A stretch of DNA of 64,000 nt from Peribacillus simplex (GTDB taxonomy: Bacteria > Bacillota > Bacilli > Bacillales > DSM-1321), in assembly GCF_001578185.1 (NCBI RefSeq), contig NZ_CP011008.1, positions 3,872,001 through 3,936,000 of the forward strand, read 5' to 3'. This document shows, piece by piece, positions 16,776-26,813 of the stretch. The notes under the pieces were generated by a model. That model made no database searches. It was not told where the DNA came from and was given only the letters and a program-made list of their open reading frames with translations. The first letter of the stretch is position 1. Each line of letters opens with the position of its first letter. The translations under genes were made by a program, and so were the position numbers.

Positions 16776-17815
16776 TGTTTAGCGCCCCCTTCCCCCGCCG
16801 CTTTTTCTTCCGTTGCATTCCCTTTTTCCGTTTCTCCTTCTGGAGCAATGGATTCATCAGGTGCAGGCGTTTTTTTCGTTTCCTCTTTTTCAAGCGAGCG
16901 AAGCGGCAAGTACTTCATTGTGTTTCCATCATCATTCATGATATAAAGCTCCGCATTCGGCAATACTTCTTCAAGGGTCTCAATAACAAGACGGTCCTTC
17001 GTAATCCCCTTATTGCCCTTATACTCACTTAGTAATTTTTCAAAGACCGCTACATCCCCACGGGCAGCTTCCGTACGGGCAGCTTTATCCCCATTGGCCT
17101 GTGATATGATGGCGTCTTTTTCCCCTTCCGCTTCATTCATCCGTTTATTTTCATATTTATCCGCTTCGTTTATTTTCGTATTGGCCGTTTCCCTGGCATC
17201 CGTTACATTGGTAAATGCCTTCCGGACTTCTTCATTCGGTAACTCCACATCCTGGAGTTTAACCGCAGATATCGAAATTCCGACATCATATTTTTCCATT
17301 AGCTGTGACAGCAATCCCCATACATCTGCTTCAATTTGCGCTTTACCGGATGTAAGTGCATCATCTATTTTCGTGCTGCCGATAATGCTCCGTAAGGCAG
17401 CTGAAGTCGTATCATATAATATTTTCTCTGGATCATCTGCATTGTATAGATATTTTGGAGGGTCTGTGATTTTCCACTGAACCACTAGGTCGGCTAGCAC
17501 AATATTTTCATCACCCGTAATCATCTTGGTCTCACTCGGGTAATCCTTCACCTCTCCATCCTCTTCCTTATATCCAAACTTAAGGCTGAATGTTTCTTTC
17601 GATAATTTTTCAACCGATTGAATCGGCCAAGGCAGCTTAAAGTGAAGTCCTGGTTCTGTTATCGTCTGCTCCACCTTACCAAACGTCATTATGACAGCTT
17701 GATCGGATTCATCAACCGTGTACCAGGTCGATATCGCAACTACACCCAAAATTAAAATTAGAAAGACAAGTCCTATGATCGTATATATCCTTTTTAAGCT
17801 AACGATATGTATCAC
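16772..17815 (-). CDS. hflK: HflK, SPFH-domain regulator of the FtsH membrane protease
   Basis: Partner of HflC. The 347-residue protein has an N-terminal membrane anchor (about 10-32, IIGLVFLILILGVVAISTWYTV). An SPFH domain with ESDQAVIMTFGKVEQTITEPGLHFKLPWPIQ features follows, and a helical coiled-coil of ANTKINEADKYENKRMNEAEG type. The tail is low-complexity, rich in Glu, Lys and Gly. The start is GTG at 17813-17815, but the Shine-Dalgarno AAGGGG almost touches it, so initiation is poorly placed and the true start is uncertain. No convincing promoter upstream. The pair is flanked by terminators and so is its own unit between phoR and polA. Confidence 0.9.
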   Translation of the reverse strand: MIHIVSLKRIYTIIGLVFLILILGVVAISTWYTVDESDQAVIMTFGKVEQTITEPGLHFKLPWPIQSVEKLSKETFSLKFGYKEEDGEVKDYPSETKMITGDENIVLADLVVQWKITDPPKYLYNADDPEKILYDTTSAALRSIIGSTKIDDALTSGKAQIEADVWGLLSQLMEKYDVGISISAVKLQDVELPNEEVRKAFTNVTDARETANTKINEADKYENKRMNEAEGEKDAIISQANGDKAARTEAARGDVAVFEKLLSEYKGNKGITKDRLVIETLEEVLPNAELYIMNDDGNTMKYLPLRSLEKEETKKTPAPDESIAPEGETEKGNATEEKAAGEGGAKQ

Positions 17816-17925
17816 CCCTTCTTTGCCGTTATATCTTATTTACGCAAGAAAGGGCCTAAAGTTTCATGAAAATCAAATATTTTCCTAAGAAAATAGGATA
17901 GAGGAATGGTTCCCGGGGAATAAGA

Positions 17926-17959
17926 CAAAATTAAAAGACAGAGACTATGGGTCTCTGTC
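17926..17959 (-). terminator. phoP-phoR terminator
   Basis: On the minus strand GACAGAGAC pairs perfectly with GTCTCTGTC over a 5-base loop, followed by TTTTAATTTTG. It separates phoPR from hflKC. Confidence 0.8.
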
Positions 17960-18061
17960 AATGTTTAACTCCTTGGATGAGGGGTTGTACAAACATTGTA
18001 CCCCTGCATTATGAAGTCCGTTTTAAGAAATTGTAAAGGACATGTAAATTCACGAAACCCG

Positions 18062-19840
18062 CTACATCTTTCCTTTTAAGCTTTTATTTAAAGTGACTGT
18101 AAAAGTCGTCCCAGTTCCAGGTGTGCTTTCCACGTTGATTTTACCTTTATGGACTTCTATTATATGCTTGACGATTGCCAGTCCAATGCCAGTTCCTCCT
18201 GAATCGCGGCTCCTTGCCTTATCGATCCGGTAAAACCGTTCAAAGATCCTCGGCAGTTCTTTTTCTTCGATGCCGATCCCGCTATCTTGAACTGCAATAT
18301 CAACCGTCTGTTCATTCTCCATGATATTCACGGTGACCCTCCCGCCATTTGGGGTATAGGTCAATGCGTTCGTTATCAAATTAATGAAAACCTGTTTGAT
18401 CCTATCAGATTCCCCTTCAATGAAAACAGGTTCCTGTGATGCTTTAATTTCAAGCGATACTTCTTTTTCCTTCAGCTTCCCAATAAGCATCTCTTGTATT
18501 TCACCAAGGACTTTCGTAATATCCACGACACCTGCGTTCAAAACGAATTCCTGCTGCTCCATTTTTGATAAATTCAGAAGCTCCTGAATGAGCTCTTGCA
18601 GCCGATCACTTTCTTTCAAGATAATCGTTAAAAAGTGCTTTAAGGTCTTTTCATCTTTTAAAGCCCCATCTAACAATGTTTCTGAAAACCCTTTAATAGA
18701 AGTGATCGGGGTTCTCAATTCATGGGACACATTAGCCACGAAATCCTTCCGCATTTGCTCGAGCCTTTTCAATTCGGTGATATCATGGAAAATGAGGAGG
18801 ATCCCCTTCCATTCATCATGATTCCCGATAATGGGAGCCCCGTAAATCTCAAAATGCTTACGTTCTATTGCAAGTGGTATCCTCACCTGGCGTTTTATCG
18901 TTTTTTCCGTCCGAAAGATCTCTTCGATTATGGCAATCACTTCCTGATCTTTAATGACCGAGTAATATTCCTGAAACAAAAAAGTAGCGGAGTTTACATG
19001 GAAGCTTTTCTTGAATTCCCGGTTGATTAAGGTGGTATACCCTTTACTGTCTATGAGCAAGACACCACTGCCGATATTTTCAACAAGTACTTCCAAACGA
19101 TCCTGATTCATTTCCCTCGCTATTTCAGTTTCCTGAAGATTCCTCGCCAATATGTTCAAGGAAGTTGTCAGCATTCCGGTTTCATCAGTTTGCCTCCCGA
19201 ATGTCCGAGTTCCATAATTCCCTTTTGCCAGTTCGATGGCTGCCATCGTGGCCTCCTCGATCGGACGGATATAATATGAAGTGATTTTACTCGCGAGCAT
19301 GAGAATGATGATCAAGGCAACCCCTAAACAAATAATCAATATTTGCCACATTTGTTTATTCACTTGATCGATGGCCTCTATTTCATTGCTATGGACGACA
19401 AAACCTTCAATCTCGCCATCCTTTTCGACCGTCTTCCAATAAAAATGAAGGTCCGACTCCCCTTCCACCACCTCAAACCCTTCCCCATACTTAAGCCCTT
19501 TTTCCAAAGTTATTTTGCGAAGGACCTTGGCATGGCTTTTAAGTATTTCATTTGAAGATGTCGAATCGTATAATATTTCCCCACTTGTAGAGAGAATCGT
19601 TAAGTTCGAATCTAAAAGGGGTGTCAGTTTTGCCGTCTTCCCTTCTTCCAAAAAGGACGCGATCCCCCCATGCTCTTGAATATATGTAGAAATGAAGAAT
19701 GTTTCGTTCTGTATGCGCTCATTGAACGTTGTAATATAATAACTTTTGAACAAATGCCCCAATAAAAAGCCCACGGCCATCAGGACGACCATCACCAGCG
19801 TGATGAGGGTATATAAGAGCTTTTTACGATAGGTCGTCAT
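18062..19840 (-). CDS. phoR: Sensor histidine kinase PhoR
   Basis: Membrane kinase that phosphorylates PhoP when phosphate is limiting. The 592 residues show an N-terminal membrane helix (about 8-30), an extracytoplasmic domain, a second helix near 165-190 and a HAMP linker. A PAS region follows, then the dimerisation motif with phospho-acceptor His (NVSHELRTPITSIKG) and an ATPase domain with RDSGGTGIGLAIVKH. It starts inside the end of phoP (4-base overlap), so the two are translated together. Identification as PhoR rather than another kinase rests on the polA/mdh neighbourhood, identical to B. subtilis. Confidence 0.93.
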   Translation of the reverse strand: MTTYRKKLLYTLITLVMVVLMAVGFLLGHLFKSYYITTFNERIQNETFFISTYIQEHGGIASFLEEGKTAKLTPLLDSNLTILSTSGEILYDSTSSNEILKSHAKVLRKITLEKGLKYGEGFEVVEGESDLHFYWKTVEKDGEIEGFVVHSNEIEAIDQVNKQMWQILIICLGVALIIILMLASKITSYYIRPIEEATMAAIELAKGNYGTRTFGRQTDETGMLTTSLNILARNLQETEIAREMNQDRLEVLVENIGSGVLLIDSKGYTTLINREFKKSFHVNSATFLFQEYYSVIKDQEVIAIIEEIFRTEKTIKRQVRIPLAIERKHFEIYGAPIIGNHDEWKGILLIFHDITELKRLEQMRKDFVANVSHELRTPITSIKGFSETLLDGALKDEKTLKHFLTIILKESDRLQELIQELLNLSKMEQQEFVLNAGVVDITKVLGEIQEMLIGKLKEKEVSLEIKASQEPVFIEGESDRIKQVFINLITNALTYTPNGGRVTVNIMENEQTVDIAVQDSGIGIEEKELPRIFERFYRIDKARSRDSGGTGIGLAIVKHIIEVHKGKINVESTPGTGTTFTVTLNKSLKGKM

Positions 19841-20556
19841 TCTTTTTTAGGCTCCTCAAGCTTATACCCCAAGCCCCTTATCGTTTTGATATATAGAGGT
19901 TTTTTTGTATCCTTCTCTATTTTTTCGCGAAGATGGCTAATATGCACATCGACGATTCGGGAATCTCCCGCGAAATCATAATTCCATACCGCACTGAGCA
20001 GTTGGTCCCTAGTCAATACTCGTCCTTTATTCTTCGCCAAGTATAAAAGTAATTCAAATTCTTTTGGAGTTAATTCTAATTGCTGTTCATCAAAGAATGC
20101 TTCGTATCGATCCGGGAATACTTTCAATTCCCCTAATTTCAAGAGACCATCTTCCTGATCATTACCTGACTCACTGCCGTTCGATTGAAACTGAGATCTC
20201 CTTAATATGGCTTTAATCCGTGCTACTACCTCCCGCGGACTAAATGGTTTGGTTAAATAATCATCCGCTCCAAGTTCAAGTCCCAGAACTTTGTCAAATT
20301 CATCGTCCTTAGCAGTCAGCATCAAGATCGGTATATTGATTTTTTGCTGGCGAAGCTGTTTACATACTTCAAGCCCATCCATTTTAGGCAGCATCAAATC
20401 CAATACCACTAAATCGGGGCGTATGTCCACAGCAGCCTGTAGCCCTTGTTCTCCATCCAAAGCCGTGATCACCGAATAGCCTGCTTGTTCTAAATTGTAC
20501 TGAAGTAAGGTAACTATTGATTGTTCATCATCCACTACGAGAATTTTCTTTGACAT
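19837..20556 (-). CDS. phoP: Response regulator PhoP
   Basis: OmpR-family DNA-binding regulator of the phosphate-starvation response. The 239 residues comprise a receiver domain with the acidic pocket (VVDDE), phospho-acceptor Asp near residue 53 (LVVLDLMLPKMDG) and Lys in LTKPF. A winged-helix domain follows (FELLLYLAKNKGRVLTRDQLL and the C-terminal TIRGLGYKLEEP). GGGGGAT precedes the ATG. First gene of phoP-phoR. A TATAAT lies about 50 bases upstream (20617-20625 region) without a clear -35, which might reflect activator dependence. Confidence 0.95.
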   Translation of the reverse strand: MSKKILVVDDEQSIVTLLQYNLEQAGYSVITALDGEQGLQAAVDIRPDLVVLDLMLPKMDGLEVCKQLRQQKINIPILMLTAKDDEFDKVLGLELGADDYLTKPFSPREVVARIKAILRRSQFQSNGSESGNDQEDGLLKLGELKVFPDRYEAFFDEQQLELTPKEFELLLYLAKNKGRVLTRDQLLSAVWNYDFAGDSRIVDVHISHLREKIEKDTKKPLYIKTIRGLGYKLEEPKKE

Positions 20557-20724
20557 TAGATCCCCCTGAATTATGTATTACCCCATAGACCAAATTCTCA
20601 GTCTACTCATCCAATTCCATTATAAAGAATATTATATGAAATTTACACATAAAAAAAACGTATTGAAAGTTATTCCTACCTTAAGCAGGGGCTTATCGTC
20701 CCCCGGATTTGTTCCAAAGCGGAT

Positions 20725-20786
20725 AAAAAGACTGCCCGGAGATGGAAGATGGCCTCGGCCTTCCCTTCCAATATTCCGGGCAGTCT
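20725..20786 (-). terminator. mdh (citZ-icd-mdh) terminator
   Basis: On the minus strand AGACTGCCCGGA pairs perfectly with TCCGGGCAGTCT around an internally structured loop, followed by CTTTTTATCC. It lies just after the mdh stop. Confidence 0.9.
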
Positions 20787-20812
20787 GATCAAGAGATTGT
20801 TTTCACCATCTC

Positions 20813-21748
20813 TTATTGAAGAACTTGCATTACCGCTTTAACTGATTCAACTGATTTTGAAAGTGCCGCTTTTTCGCCTTCAGTCAATTCAAGCTCGATG
20901 ATTTGTTCAATGCCGTTTGCACCCAGTACAGTTGGCACACCAAGGTAGATTCCTTCGAATCCGTATTCGCCTTCAAGATAAGCGATGGATGGAAGAACGC
21001 GACGTTGGTCTTTAAGGATTGCTTCAGCCATTTCCACAAGGGATGCAGCCGGTGCATAATATGCGCTTCCGTTTCCAAGAAGGTTTACGATTTCTCCGCC
21101 GCCTGTACGAGTACGAGCCACGATTGCTTCTAAACGATCTTGGGGGATCAATGTCTCCAAAGGAATTCCGCCAGCATAAGAGTAACGGACTAGAGGGACC
21201 ATATCGTCACCGTGTCCGCCAAGCACGAAACCAGTTACATCTTTAACGGATAAGTTTAATTCTTGGGCTACGAAAGTGCGGAAACGAGCTGTATCAAGAA
21301 CACCCGATTGTCCGATAACGCGTTCTTTAGGGAAACCTGATTCTTTGTAAACAGTGTAAGTCATTGCATCTACAGGGTTAGTCAAAACGATGATTGTTGT
21401 ATTAGGGGAATATTTAACCACTTCTTTAGTTACTGATTTCATAACTTTTTGGTTAGTTTGAACTAAGTCGTCACGGCTCATGCCGGGCTTACGGGCAATT
21501 CCAGCAGTGATGATCACTACGTCGGAATCAGCTGTTTCTGAATAGTTGGATGTACCGATGATGTTAGCGTCGAAACCAAGAACAGGTCCTGCTTCCGCCA
21601 TATCAAGAGCTTTACCTTTTGTAGGGTTTTCAGCTTGCGGAATATCAACTAAAACGATATCACCAAGTTCTTTTTGAGCTGCTAGGAATGCTGCTGTAGC
21701 ACCAGTGAAACCGGCACCTACCACTGTGATTTTTTTACGCTTAGACAT
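20813..21748 (-). CDS. mdh: Malate dehydrogenase (NAD)
   Basis: Oxidises malate to oxaloacetate in the TCA cycle. The 311-residue protein belongs to the lactate/malate dehydrogenase family: dinucleotide-binding [16 protein letters not shown], substrate Arg residues in [21 protein letters not shown], and the catalytic His in [19 protein letters not shown] precedes the ATG. Last gene of citZ-icd-mdh, followed by a strong terminator. Confidence 0.97.
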   Translation of the reverse strand: MSKRKKITVVGAGFTGATAAFLAAQKELGDIVLVDIPQAENPTKGKALDMAEAGPVLGFDANIIGTSNYSETADSDVVIITAGIARKPGMSRDDLVQTNQKVMKSVTKEVVKYSPNTTIIVLTNPVDAMTYTVYKESGFPKERVIGQSGVLDTARFRTFVAQELNLSVKDVTGFVLGGHGDDMVPLVRYSYAGGIPLETLIPQDRLEAIVARTRTGGGEIVNLLGNGSAYYAPAASLVEMAEAILKDQRRVLPSIAYLEGEYGFEGIYLGVPTVLGANGIEQIIELELTEGEKAALSKSVESVKAVMQVLQ

Positions 21749-21824
21749 GTTAATTCCTCCTTAAAATATGTGAATATTTTGGAATACTTTTAACATTTTC
21801 ATGCACATATATATATAAAGCTCC

Positions 21825-21857
21825 CTGGAAAAGAAGCCCATTAAGGTACTTTTCCAG
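21825..21857 (-). other. Intercistronic stem-loop between icd and mdh
   Basis: A perfect 9-bp inverted repeat (CTGGAAAAG and CTTTTCCAG) with a 15-base loop lies just after the icd stop. No T tract follows on the minus strand, so it looks like an mRNA processing or stability element, or a partial terminator, rather than a full one. Confidence 0.5.
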
Positions 21858-21871
21858 AAAGCATTTATAAA

Positions 21872-23143
21872 TTATTTAAGGTTTTTGATAAGCTCGTCAG
21901 CGAACTCAGAACATTTAACTTCTGTTGCGCCTTCCATTAGGCGGGCAAAATCGTATGTAACGACTTTAGAAGCAATTGTTTGTTCCACTGATTTTGTGAT
22001 GCTGTCTGCAGCTTCGTTCCATCCAAGGTGTTCAAGTAAAAGAACGCCTGAAAGAAGTACTGAAGATGGGTTAACTTTATCAAGACCAGCATATTTAGGA
22101 GCCGTTCCGTGAGTTGCTTCGAAAATGGCATGTCCAGTTTCGTAGTTGATGTTTGCTCCTGGAGCGATACCGATTCCGCCAACTTGTGCAGCTAATGCAT
22201 CAGAAATGTAATCTCCGTTCAAGTTCATTGTTGCAACAACATCAAACTCTTTAGGACGAGTCAGGATTTGTTGTAAGAAGATATCAGCAATGGAATCTTT
22301 AACGATGATTTTGCCTTCAGCTTCAGCAGCAGATTGTGCTTTGTTAGCAGCTTCAGTGCCTTCAGCATCTTTAATTTTGTCATATTGGTTCCATGTGAAC
22401 ACTTTATCGGCGAATTCTTGTTCTGCAACTTCATAACCCCAAGTTTTAAATGCGCCTTCCGTGAATTTCATGATGTTACCTTTATGAACAAGCGTTAATG
22501 ATTTACGGCCTTCTTTGATCGCATAGTTAAGTGCAGAGCGAACAAGACGTTTTGTTCCTTCTTCAGAAATCGGTTTAATTCCGATACCTGAAGTTTCAGG
22601 GAAACGAATGTTTTTAACACCGAATTCATTTTGTAGGAATTCGATTAATTTCTTAGCTTCGTCAGAACCTTTTGCATATTCGATACCAGCATAGATGTCT
22701 TCAGTGTTTTCACGGAAGATGACCATGTCAGTGTCTTCCGGACGTTTAACTGGTGAAGGCACACCATCAAAGTAACGTACTGGACGAAGACATACGAATA
22801 AGTCCAATACTTGACGCAATGCAACGTTCAATGAGCGGATACCGCCACCGATTGGAGTTGTAAGAGGTCCTTTAATAGCGATTAGATATTCGTTAATGAC
22901 ATCAAGAGTTTCTTGTGGAAGCCATTCGCCTGTTTGGTCAAATGCTTTTTGTCCAGCTAAAACTTCTTTCCATTCGATTTTCTTTTCGCCGTTGTAAGCT
23001 TTTTCAACTGCTGCGTCTAAAACGCGAGAAGCTGCTGCCCAGATATCAGGACCGATTCCGTCTCCCTCAATATAAGGAACGATTGGATTGTTTGGTACGT
23101 TAAGAGCACCGTTAGTAACTGTGATTTTTTGGCTTTGTGTCAT
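21872..23143 (-). CDS. icd: Isocitrate dehydrogenase (NADP)
   Basis: Oxidatively decarboxylates isocitrate to 2-oxoglutarate. The 423-residue protein has [13 protein letters not shown] near the N-terminus, the phosphorylatable-loop region [12 protein letters not shown] with the substrate Ser and Arg residues, and [19 protein letters not shown] near the C-terminus, all typical of bacterial NADP enzymes. The start at 23143 (MTQSQKIT) follows GGAGG by 8 bases; the longer frame to 23206 crosses that site. It competes with isocitrate lyase AceA, also in this window, for isocitrate. Confidence 0.97.
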   Translation of the reverse strand: MTQSQKITVTNGALNVPNNPIVPYIEGDGIGPDIWAAASRVLDAAVEKAYNGEKKIEWKEVLAGQKAFDQTGEWLPQETLDVINEYLIAIKGPLTTPIGGGIRSLNVALRQVLDLFVCLRPVRYFDGVPSPVKRPEDTDMVIFRENTEDIYAGIEYAKGSDEAKKLIEFLQNEFGVKNIRFPETSGIGIKPISEEGTKRLVRSALNYAIKEGRKSLTLVHKGNIMKFTEGAFKTWGYEVAEQEFADKVFTWNQYDKIKDAEGTEAANKAQSAAEAEGKIIVKDSIADIFLQQILTRPKEFDVVATMNLNGDYISDALAAQVGGIGIAPGANINYETGHAIFEATHGTAPKYAGLDKVNPSSVLLSGVLLLEHLGWNEAADSITKSVEQTIASKVVTYDFARLMEGATEVKCSEFADELIKNLK

Positions 23144-23281
23144 GTCTCTTACCTCCGATTCAAATTCAAAGGTTAGATGGCCGGCCATTAAACGAGGCAG
23201 GACCACTAACCCTTTTTACTCACATCTATTAATTTACTACAAAATCGATGAAATAAAAAATAATTTTTGAAAAACTTTTAA

Positions 23282-24397
23282 TTAGCGTTCTTCAATCGGT
23301 ACATATTTTTGCATACCTGGTCCAACATACTCTGCACGCGGACGGATCAGGCGGTTGTTTGAATATTGCTCAAGGATATGAGCGATCCAGCCTGAAGCAC
23401 GGCTTACTGCAAAGATTGGTGTAAATAGGTCATGCTCGATACCTAAACTATGGTATACGGAAGCAGAATAGAAATCTACGTTTGGCGGAAGATTTTTTTG
23501 ACCAGTTACGATTTCATTAATTTTAATGGACATATCATAATATTGCGGTTGTCCAGTAAGTTCAGTAAGTTTTTGGGACATTTCTTTAAGGTGTTTAGCA
23601 CGTGGATCACCTTTACGGTACACACGGTGGCCAAAGCCCATGATTTTTTCTTTATTGGCTAATTTTTCGTTGATATATGGCTCAACGTTATCAACTGAAC
23701 CAATTTCAGTAAGCATTTTCATGACTTGTTCGTTAGCTCCGCCGTGTAGTGGGCCTTTTAAAGCGCCGATGGCAGAAGTTACGCCAGAATAGATATCGGA
23801 TAATGTAGCCACACAAACGCGTGCAGTGAATGTAGAAGCGTTCAATTCATGGTCAGCATGAAGGACCAATGCTTTGTTGAATGCCTCTTCCTCGATTGCC
23901 GTTGGTTCATTACCGCTTAACATATATAAGAAGTTAGCAGCAAAGCTTAAATCTGTACGTGGTGCAACCGCTTCTTTTCCTTGACGGATACGAGCGAAAG
24001 TTGTTACCAATGTAGGGATTTTTGCTTGGATGCGGATTGCTTTACGATAGTTAGCGTCTTCATTCATTACATCCGCTTCTTCATCATAAAGACCAAGAAG
24101 AGATACAGCTGTGCGAAGAGCTCCCATTGGATGTACTTTATCAATTGGGTATGTTTTGAAATGATTAACCACTTCTGCCGGAATTGCAGCATTTTCAGCA
24201 AGTTGTTTAGTTAATTCCTTTAGTTGGCTTTTGTTTGGAAGAGCTCCGTGCCATAAAAGATAGATTACTTCCTCGAATGTTGCATTTACAGCCAAATCGT
24301 CGATGTCATAACCTGAATACGTTAATGTGTCATCGATAATGGAGCTTACTGATGAAGTTGTTGCTACCACACCTTCAAGACCTTTTGTTGCTGTCAT
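23282..24397 (-). CDS. citZ: Citrate synthase
   Basis: Condenses oxaloacetate and acetyl-CoA to citrate. The 371-residue size fits type I (Gram-positive) citrate synthase. Catalytic signatures are present: first His in KGPLHGGANEQVM, second in MGFGHRVYRKGDPRA, and Asp in VDFYSASVYHSLG. AAGGAGAG precedes the ATG. It heads citZ-icd-mdh. In B. subtilis its promoter is repressed by CcpC and CcpA; a long upstream region (540 bp) and a cre-like sequence at 24619-24632 are visible here. Confidence 0.97.
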   Translation of the reverse strand: MTATKGLEGVVATTSSVSSIIDDTLTYSGYDIDDLAVNATFEEVIYLLWHGALPNKSQLKELTKQLAENAAIPAEVVNHFKTYPIDKVHPMGALRTAVSLLGLYDEEADVMNEDANYRKAIRIQAKIPTLVTTFARIRQGKEAVAPRTDLSFAANFLYMLSGNEPTAIEEEAFNKALVLHADHELNASTFTARVCVATLSDIYSGVTSAIGALKGPLHGGANEQVMKMLTEIGSVDNVEPYINEKLANKEKIMGFGHRVYRKGDPRAKHLKEMSQKLTELTGQPQYYDMSIKINEIVTGQKNLPPNVDFYSASVYHSLGIEHDLFTPIFAVSRASGWIAHILEQYSNNRLIRPRAEYVGPGMQKYVPIEER

Positions 24398-24937
24398 ACT
24401 AAATCTCTCCTTTTCCTATATATTCCCCTATACCCTTGCTCATTGCGTATAAATATAGCGCTTCCAAGGAAATTAGCTATTCTGAATACAACCATCTATT
24501 TTTTAGCAGAAGACATACATCTTGTATTGAAGCGTTCACGGAATATGCCCCCAACAATAATAAAATGTACGATAATCTTTTATTCGAAATTCTAAAAATA
24601 ATGCTTGTAGCTATTCCTAGTGAGCGCTTGCTCAATAACTACATCTTTTTTTAAGGTTCCTCAAAAATATCAATGATATTCTGAATCCCATTTTTAATAA
24701 AACAGAGCAGTTACATGATTATTATAAACAATAAACACTTTTTTGGGAATGAAAAGCACTTAAAATGTGAAAAAATTATTATTTCATTAGAAAAATTAGC
24801 AACATATTCACCTGCTTTTTTTTATGCAATCCAACACGTTTTTTTGAAAATTTGTCACAAAGCAGAAGAAATGAAACATTAGATAGAAAATTCCCATTCC
24901 CAATGTTGACGAGCTCTTTTATCCTCCGCCACTCGCT
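24398..24937. other. 540-bp AT-rich intergenic region upstream of citZ
   Basis: It lies between the divergently oriented upstream end of citZ and the end of ytwI. I see no gene: the plus-strand frame near 24436-24654 has no ribosome binding site and no family resemblance. The region must hold the citZ promoter, though no strong hexamer pair stands out. At 24619-24632 AGTGAGCGCTTGCT contains the palindrome TGAGC/GCTCA and resembles a CcpA cre site with about three mismatches. Confidence 0.5.
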
Positions 24938-25399
24938 TCATTTAAAAAAATTAAAGATCTGCATGCATAAATAAGCAATTCCTGCCCCGATTAACGGACC
25001 GACAGCTACACCTTTGAATAATGCGACAGCAAGAATCGTCCCAAAAACAAGAGCCGTAGTAATATGCGGATCATGTGACAGGAGTGTAATCCCATTTTTC
25101 GCTATGAGTGCAACCGCTATTCCGGATCCAAGCGCAATCCAGGCATAAGGGGATTTAATGGCGTCCCCAAGTTCCTTGAAACCAATCGCCCCATTCGCTA
25201 TTGGGATGAGTACGGAAATCGTGATGATAGTAACGCCCAAGTTGATTCCTTTCGCTTCTAAATATGGAAACACTTTAGCGTCAAGGCCAATCAGTTTCAT
25301 GCTTAAAAGAAAACCCGCAGCCATGATCAGTGACATATTTTTCCCAAACCAACCGATTGCTGCAAGTAAAATTAAAAATACGATAGGACCGTTGATCAT
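24938..25399 (-). CDS. ytwI: DUF441 family membrane protein YtwI
   Basis: The 153-residue protein is hydrophobic with four or five membrane helices and many Gly and Ala residues; GVTIITISVLIPIANGAIGFKEL is typical of the DUF441 family. Its place between citZ and the divergent ytvI matches B. subtilis. Biochemical function unknown. GGAGAATG precedes the ATG. No clear terminator is visible between it and citZ. Confidence 0.85.
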   Translation of the reverse strand: MINGPIVFLILLAAIGWFGKNMSLIMAAGFLLSMKLIGLDAKVFPYLEAKGINLGVTIITISVLIPIANGAIGFKELGDAIKSPYAWIALGSGIAVALIAKNGITLLSHDPHITTALVFGTILAVALFKGVAVGPLIGAGIAYLCMQIFNFFK

Positions 25400-25593
25400 T
25401 CTCCCTTCACCTTCTTTCTTCTTTTTTGTTATTTTAACATAACAAACTCTACTCTTTCTTTAGAGGAGACCAATTTATGGAGCTATGTATTTTAACGGGA
25501 AAAAGTTAAGCAGAATGACGAAAGAATCTTTCCTTTCTTTTCCATCATCGTTACAATTATAATACATACTTTATGATAGAAGGAGGATATGTC

Positions 25594-26721
25594 TTGAATC
25601 CAGTATATATATATCGTTTCATTCGTTCTTTACTGGTCGTCGGAGGAATAATTTTAGGTGGAATTGCCTTGTTTTATTTATCTAAGTATACATATCCATT
25701 CATTATTGCCATGATAATCGCTTTCTTGATGAACCCCCTGGTCACTTTTTTCGAAAAGAAAGGAAGACTGCCAAGGGGATTGGCTGTATTCATTTCCCTT
25801 TTGCTCATTTTCCTTTTATTTGCGGGTCTAATCACCTTACTGGTCACCGAGATCATTTCAGGGACAAATTACCTTGCCGGAGTCATACCACAACACATTG
25901 AAACGATCGTGGACTTTATAGAAACATACATCACTTCAACCGTCATCCCTTTATATAATCAAATAGCTGCCATGTTCAATAATTTGGATATCGAACAGCA
26001 AGACACAGTCCTCAAGAATATCCAAAATATCGGTGAATCCATCACTACCGGAGTAAGCGGCTTCATTCAAGCGTTCTTGAAGAACATTCCCACAATTATC
26101 GGATGGTTTCCAACTACGGCAACAGCACTCCTTTTTACCCTACTGGGCACTTTCTTCATCAGTAAAGATTGGGATACCTTTGGCCTTGTGACAGGAAAAG
26201 TGTTGCCTGATAAGATTTTTTCGGGTGCCAAGCGTTTATTCAGGGACTTAAAACGGGCTTTATTTGGTTTTATCCGTGCACAATTCACTCTTGTTTCATT
26301 GACGACTGTCACGATTTTAATCGGCTTTCTCATCTTAAGGGTGAATTATTCAATTACCATTGCCCTGATATGCGGACTGGTCGATATCATTCCCTATTTA
26401 GGGACAGGGACGATTTTCATTCCTTGGATCATCTTTGAATTCATTGCCGGAAATACAAGTCTTGCAATCGGTTTGTCCGTCCTGTACATAATCGTTGTTG
26501 TCCAGCGCCAGTTAATAGAGCCAAAAGTTCTTTCTTCCAGTATTGGTTTGGATCCGCTCGCCACTCTCATCGCCTTGTTCATCGGCTTCAAATTGATCGG
26601 TTTCCTTGGGCTGATTGCAGGACCTGTCGTACTTGTCATATTCAATACACTTCAGCGTGCCAATGTCTTTAAGGCCATATGGTCTTTCATCATCGGGCAA
26701 GATACAAAGAGAACCACATAA
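25594..26721 (+). CDS. ytvI: Sporulation integral membrane protein YtvI (AI-2E transporter family)
   Basis: The 375-residue protein belongs to the AI-2E/PerM permease superfamily: several membrane helices, a soluble middle segment, and the C-terminal GLVDIIPYLGTGTIFIPW and LIALFIGFKLIGFLGLIAGP. I start at TTG (25594) because AGGAGG ends 7 bases upstream. The ATG at 25573 has no such site and would lie nearly on the transcript start implied by TATAAT at 25558-25563. It is divergent from ytwI. The sporulation label is from the B. subtilis name; the transport substrate is unknown. Confidence 0.88.
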   Translation: MNPVYIYRFIRSLLVVGGIILGGIALFYLSKYTYPFIIAMIIAFLMNPLVTFFEKKGRLPRGLAVFISLLLIFLLFAGLITLLVTEIISGTNYLAGVIPQHIETIVDFIETYITSTVIPLYNQIAAMFNNLDIEQQDTVLKNIQNIGESITTGVSGFIQAFLKNIPTIIGWFPTTATALLFTLLGTFFISKDWDTFGLVTGKVLPDKIFSGAKRLFRDLKRALFGFIRAQFTLVSLTTVTILIGFLILRVNYSITIALICGLVDIIPYLGTGTIFIPWIIFEFIAGNTSLAIGLSVLYIIVVVQRQLIEPKVLSSSIGLDPLATLIALFIGFKLIGFLGLIAGPVVLVIFNTLQRANVFKAIWSFIIGQDTKRTT

Positions 26722-26767
26722 AGTAATCCAGCTTATCTTTATATCTTATAGCATTCTCCCATTCCAT

Positions 26768-26801
26768 ATAAAAGTCCGCCTCGGGTACGAGGCGGATTTT
26801 T
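26768..26801. terminator. Bidirectional terminator between ytvI and aceA
   Basis: TCCGCCTCG (26775-26783) pairs perfectly with CGAGGCGGA (26788-26796) around GGTA, with As before and TTTTT after. It serves the convergent ytvI (plus) and aceA (minus). Confidence 0.92.
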
Positions 26802-26813
26802 GGTTTCAAGCCT

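Noticed and set aside
24436..24654. 72-residue plus-strand ORF upstream of citZ
   Set aside because: No ribosome binding site, no recognisable composition or family, and it lies in the region expected to hold the citZ promoter.
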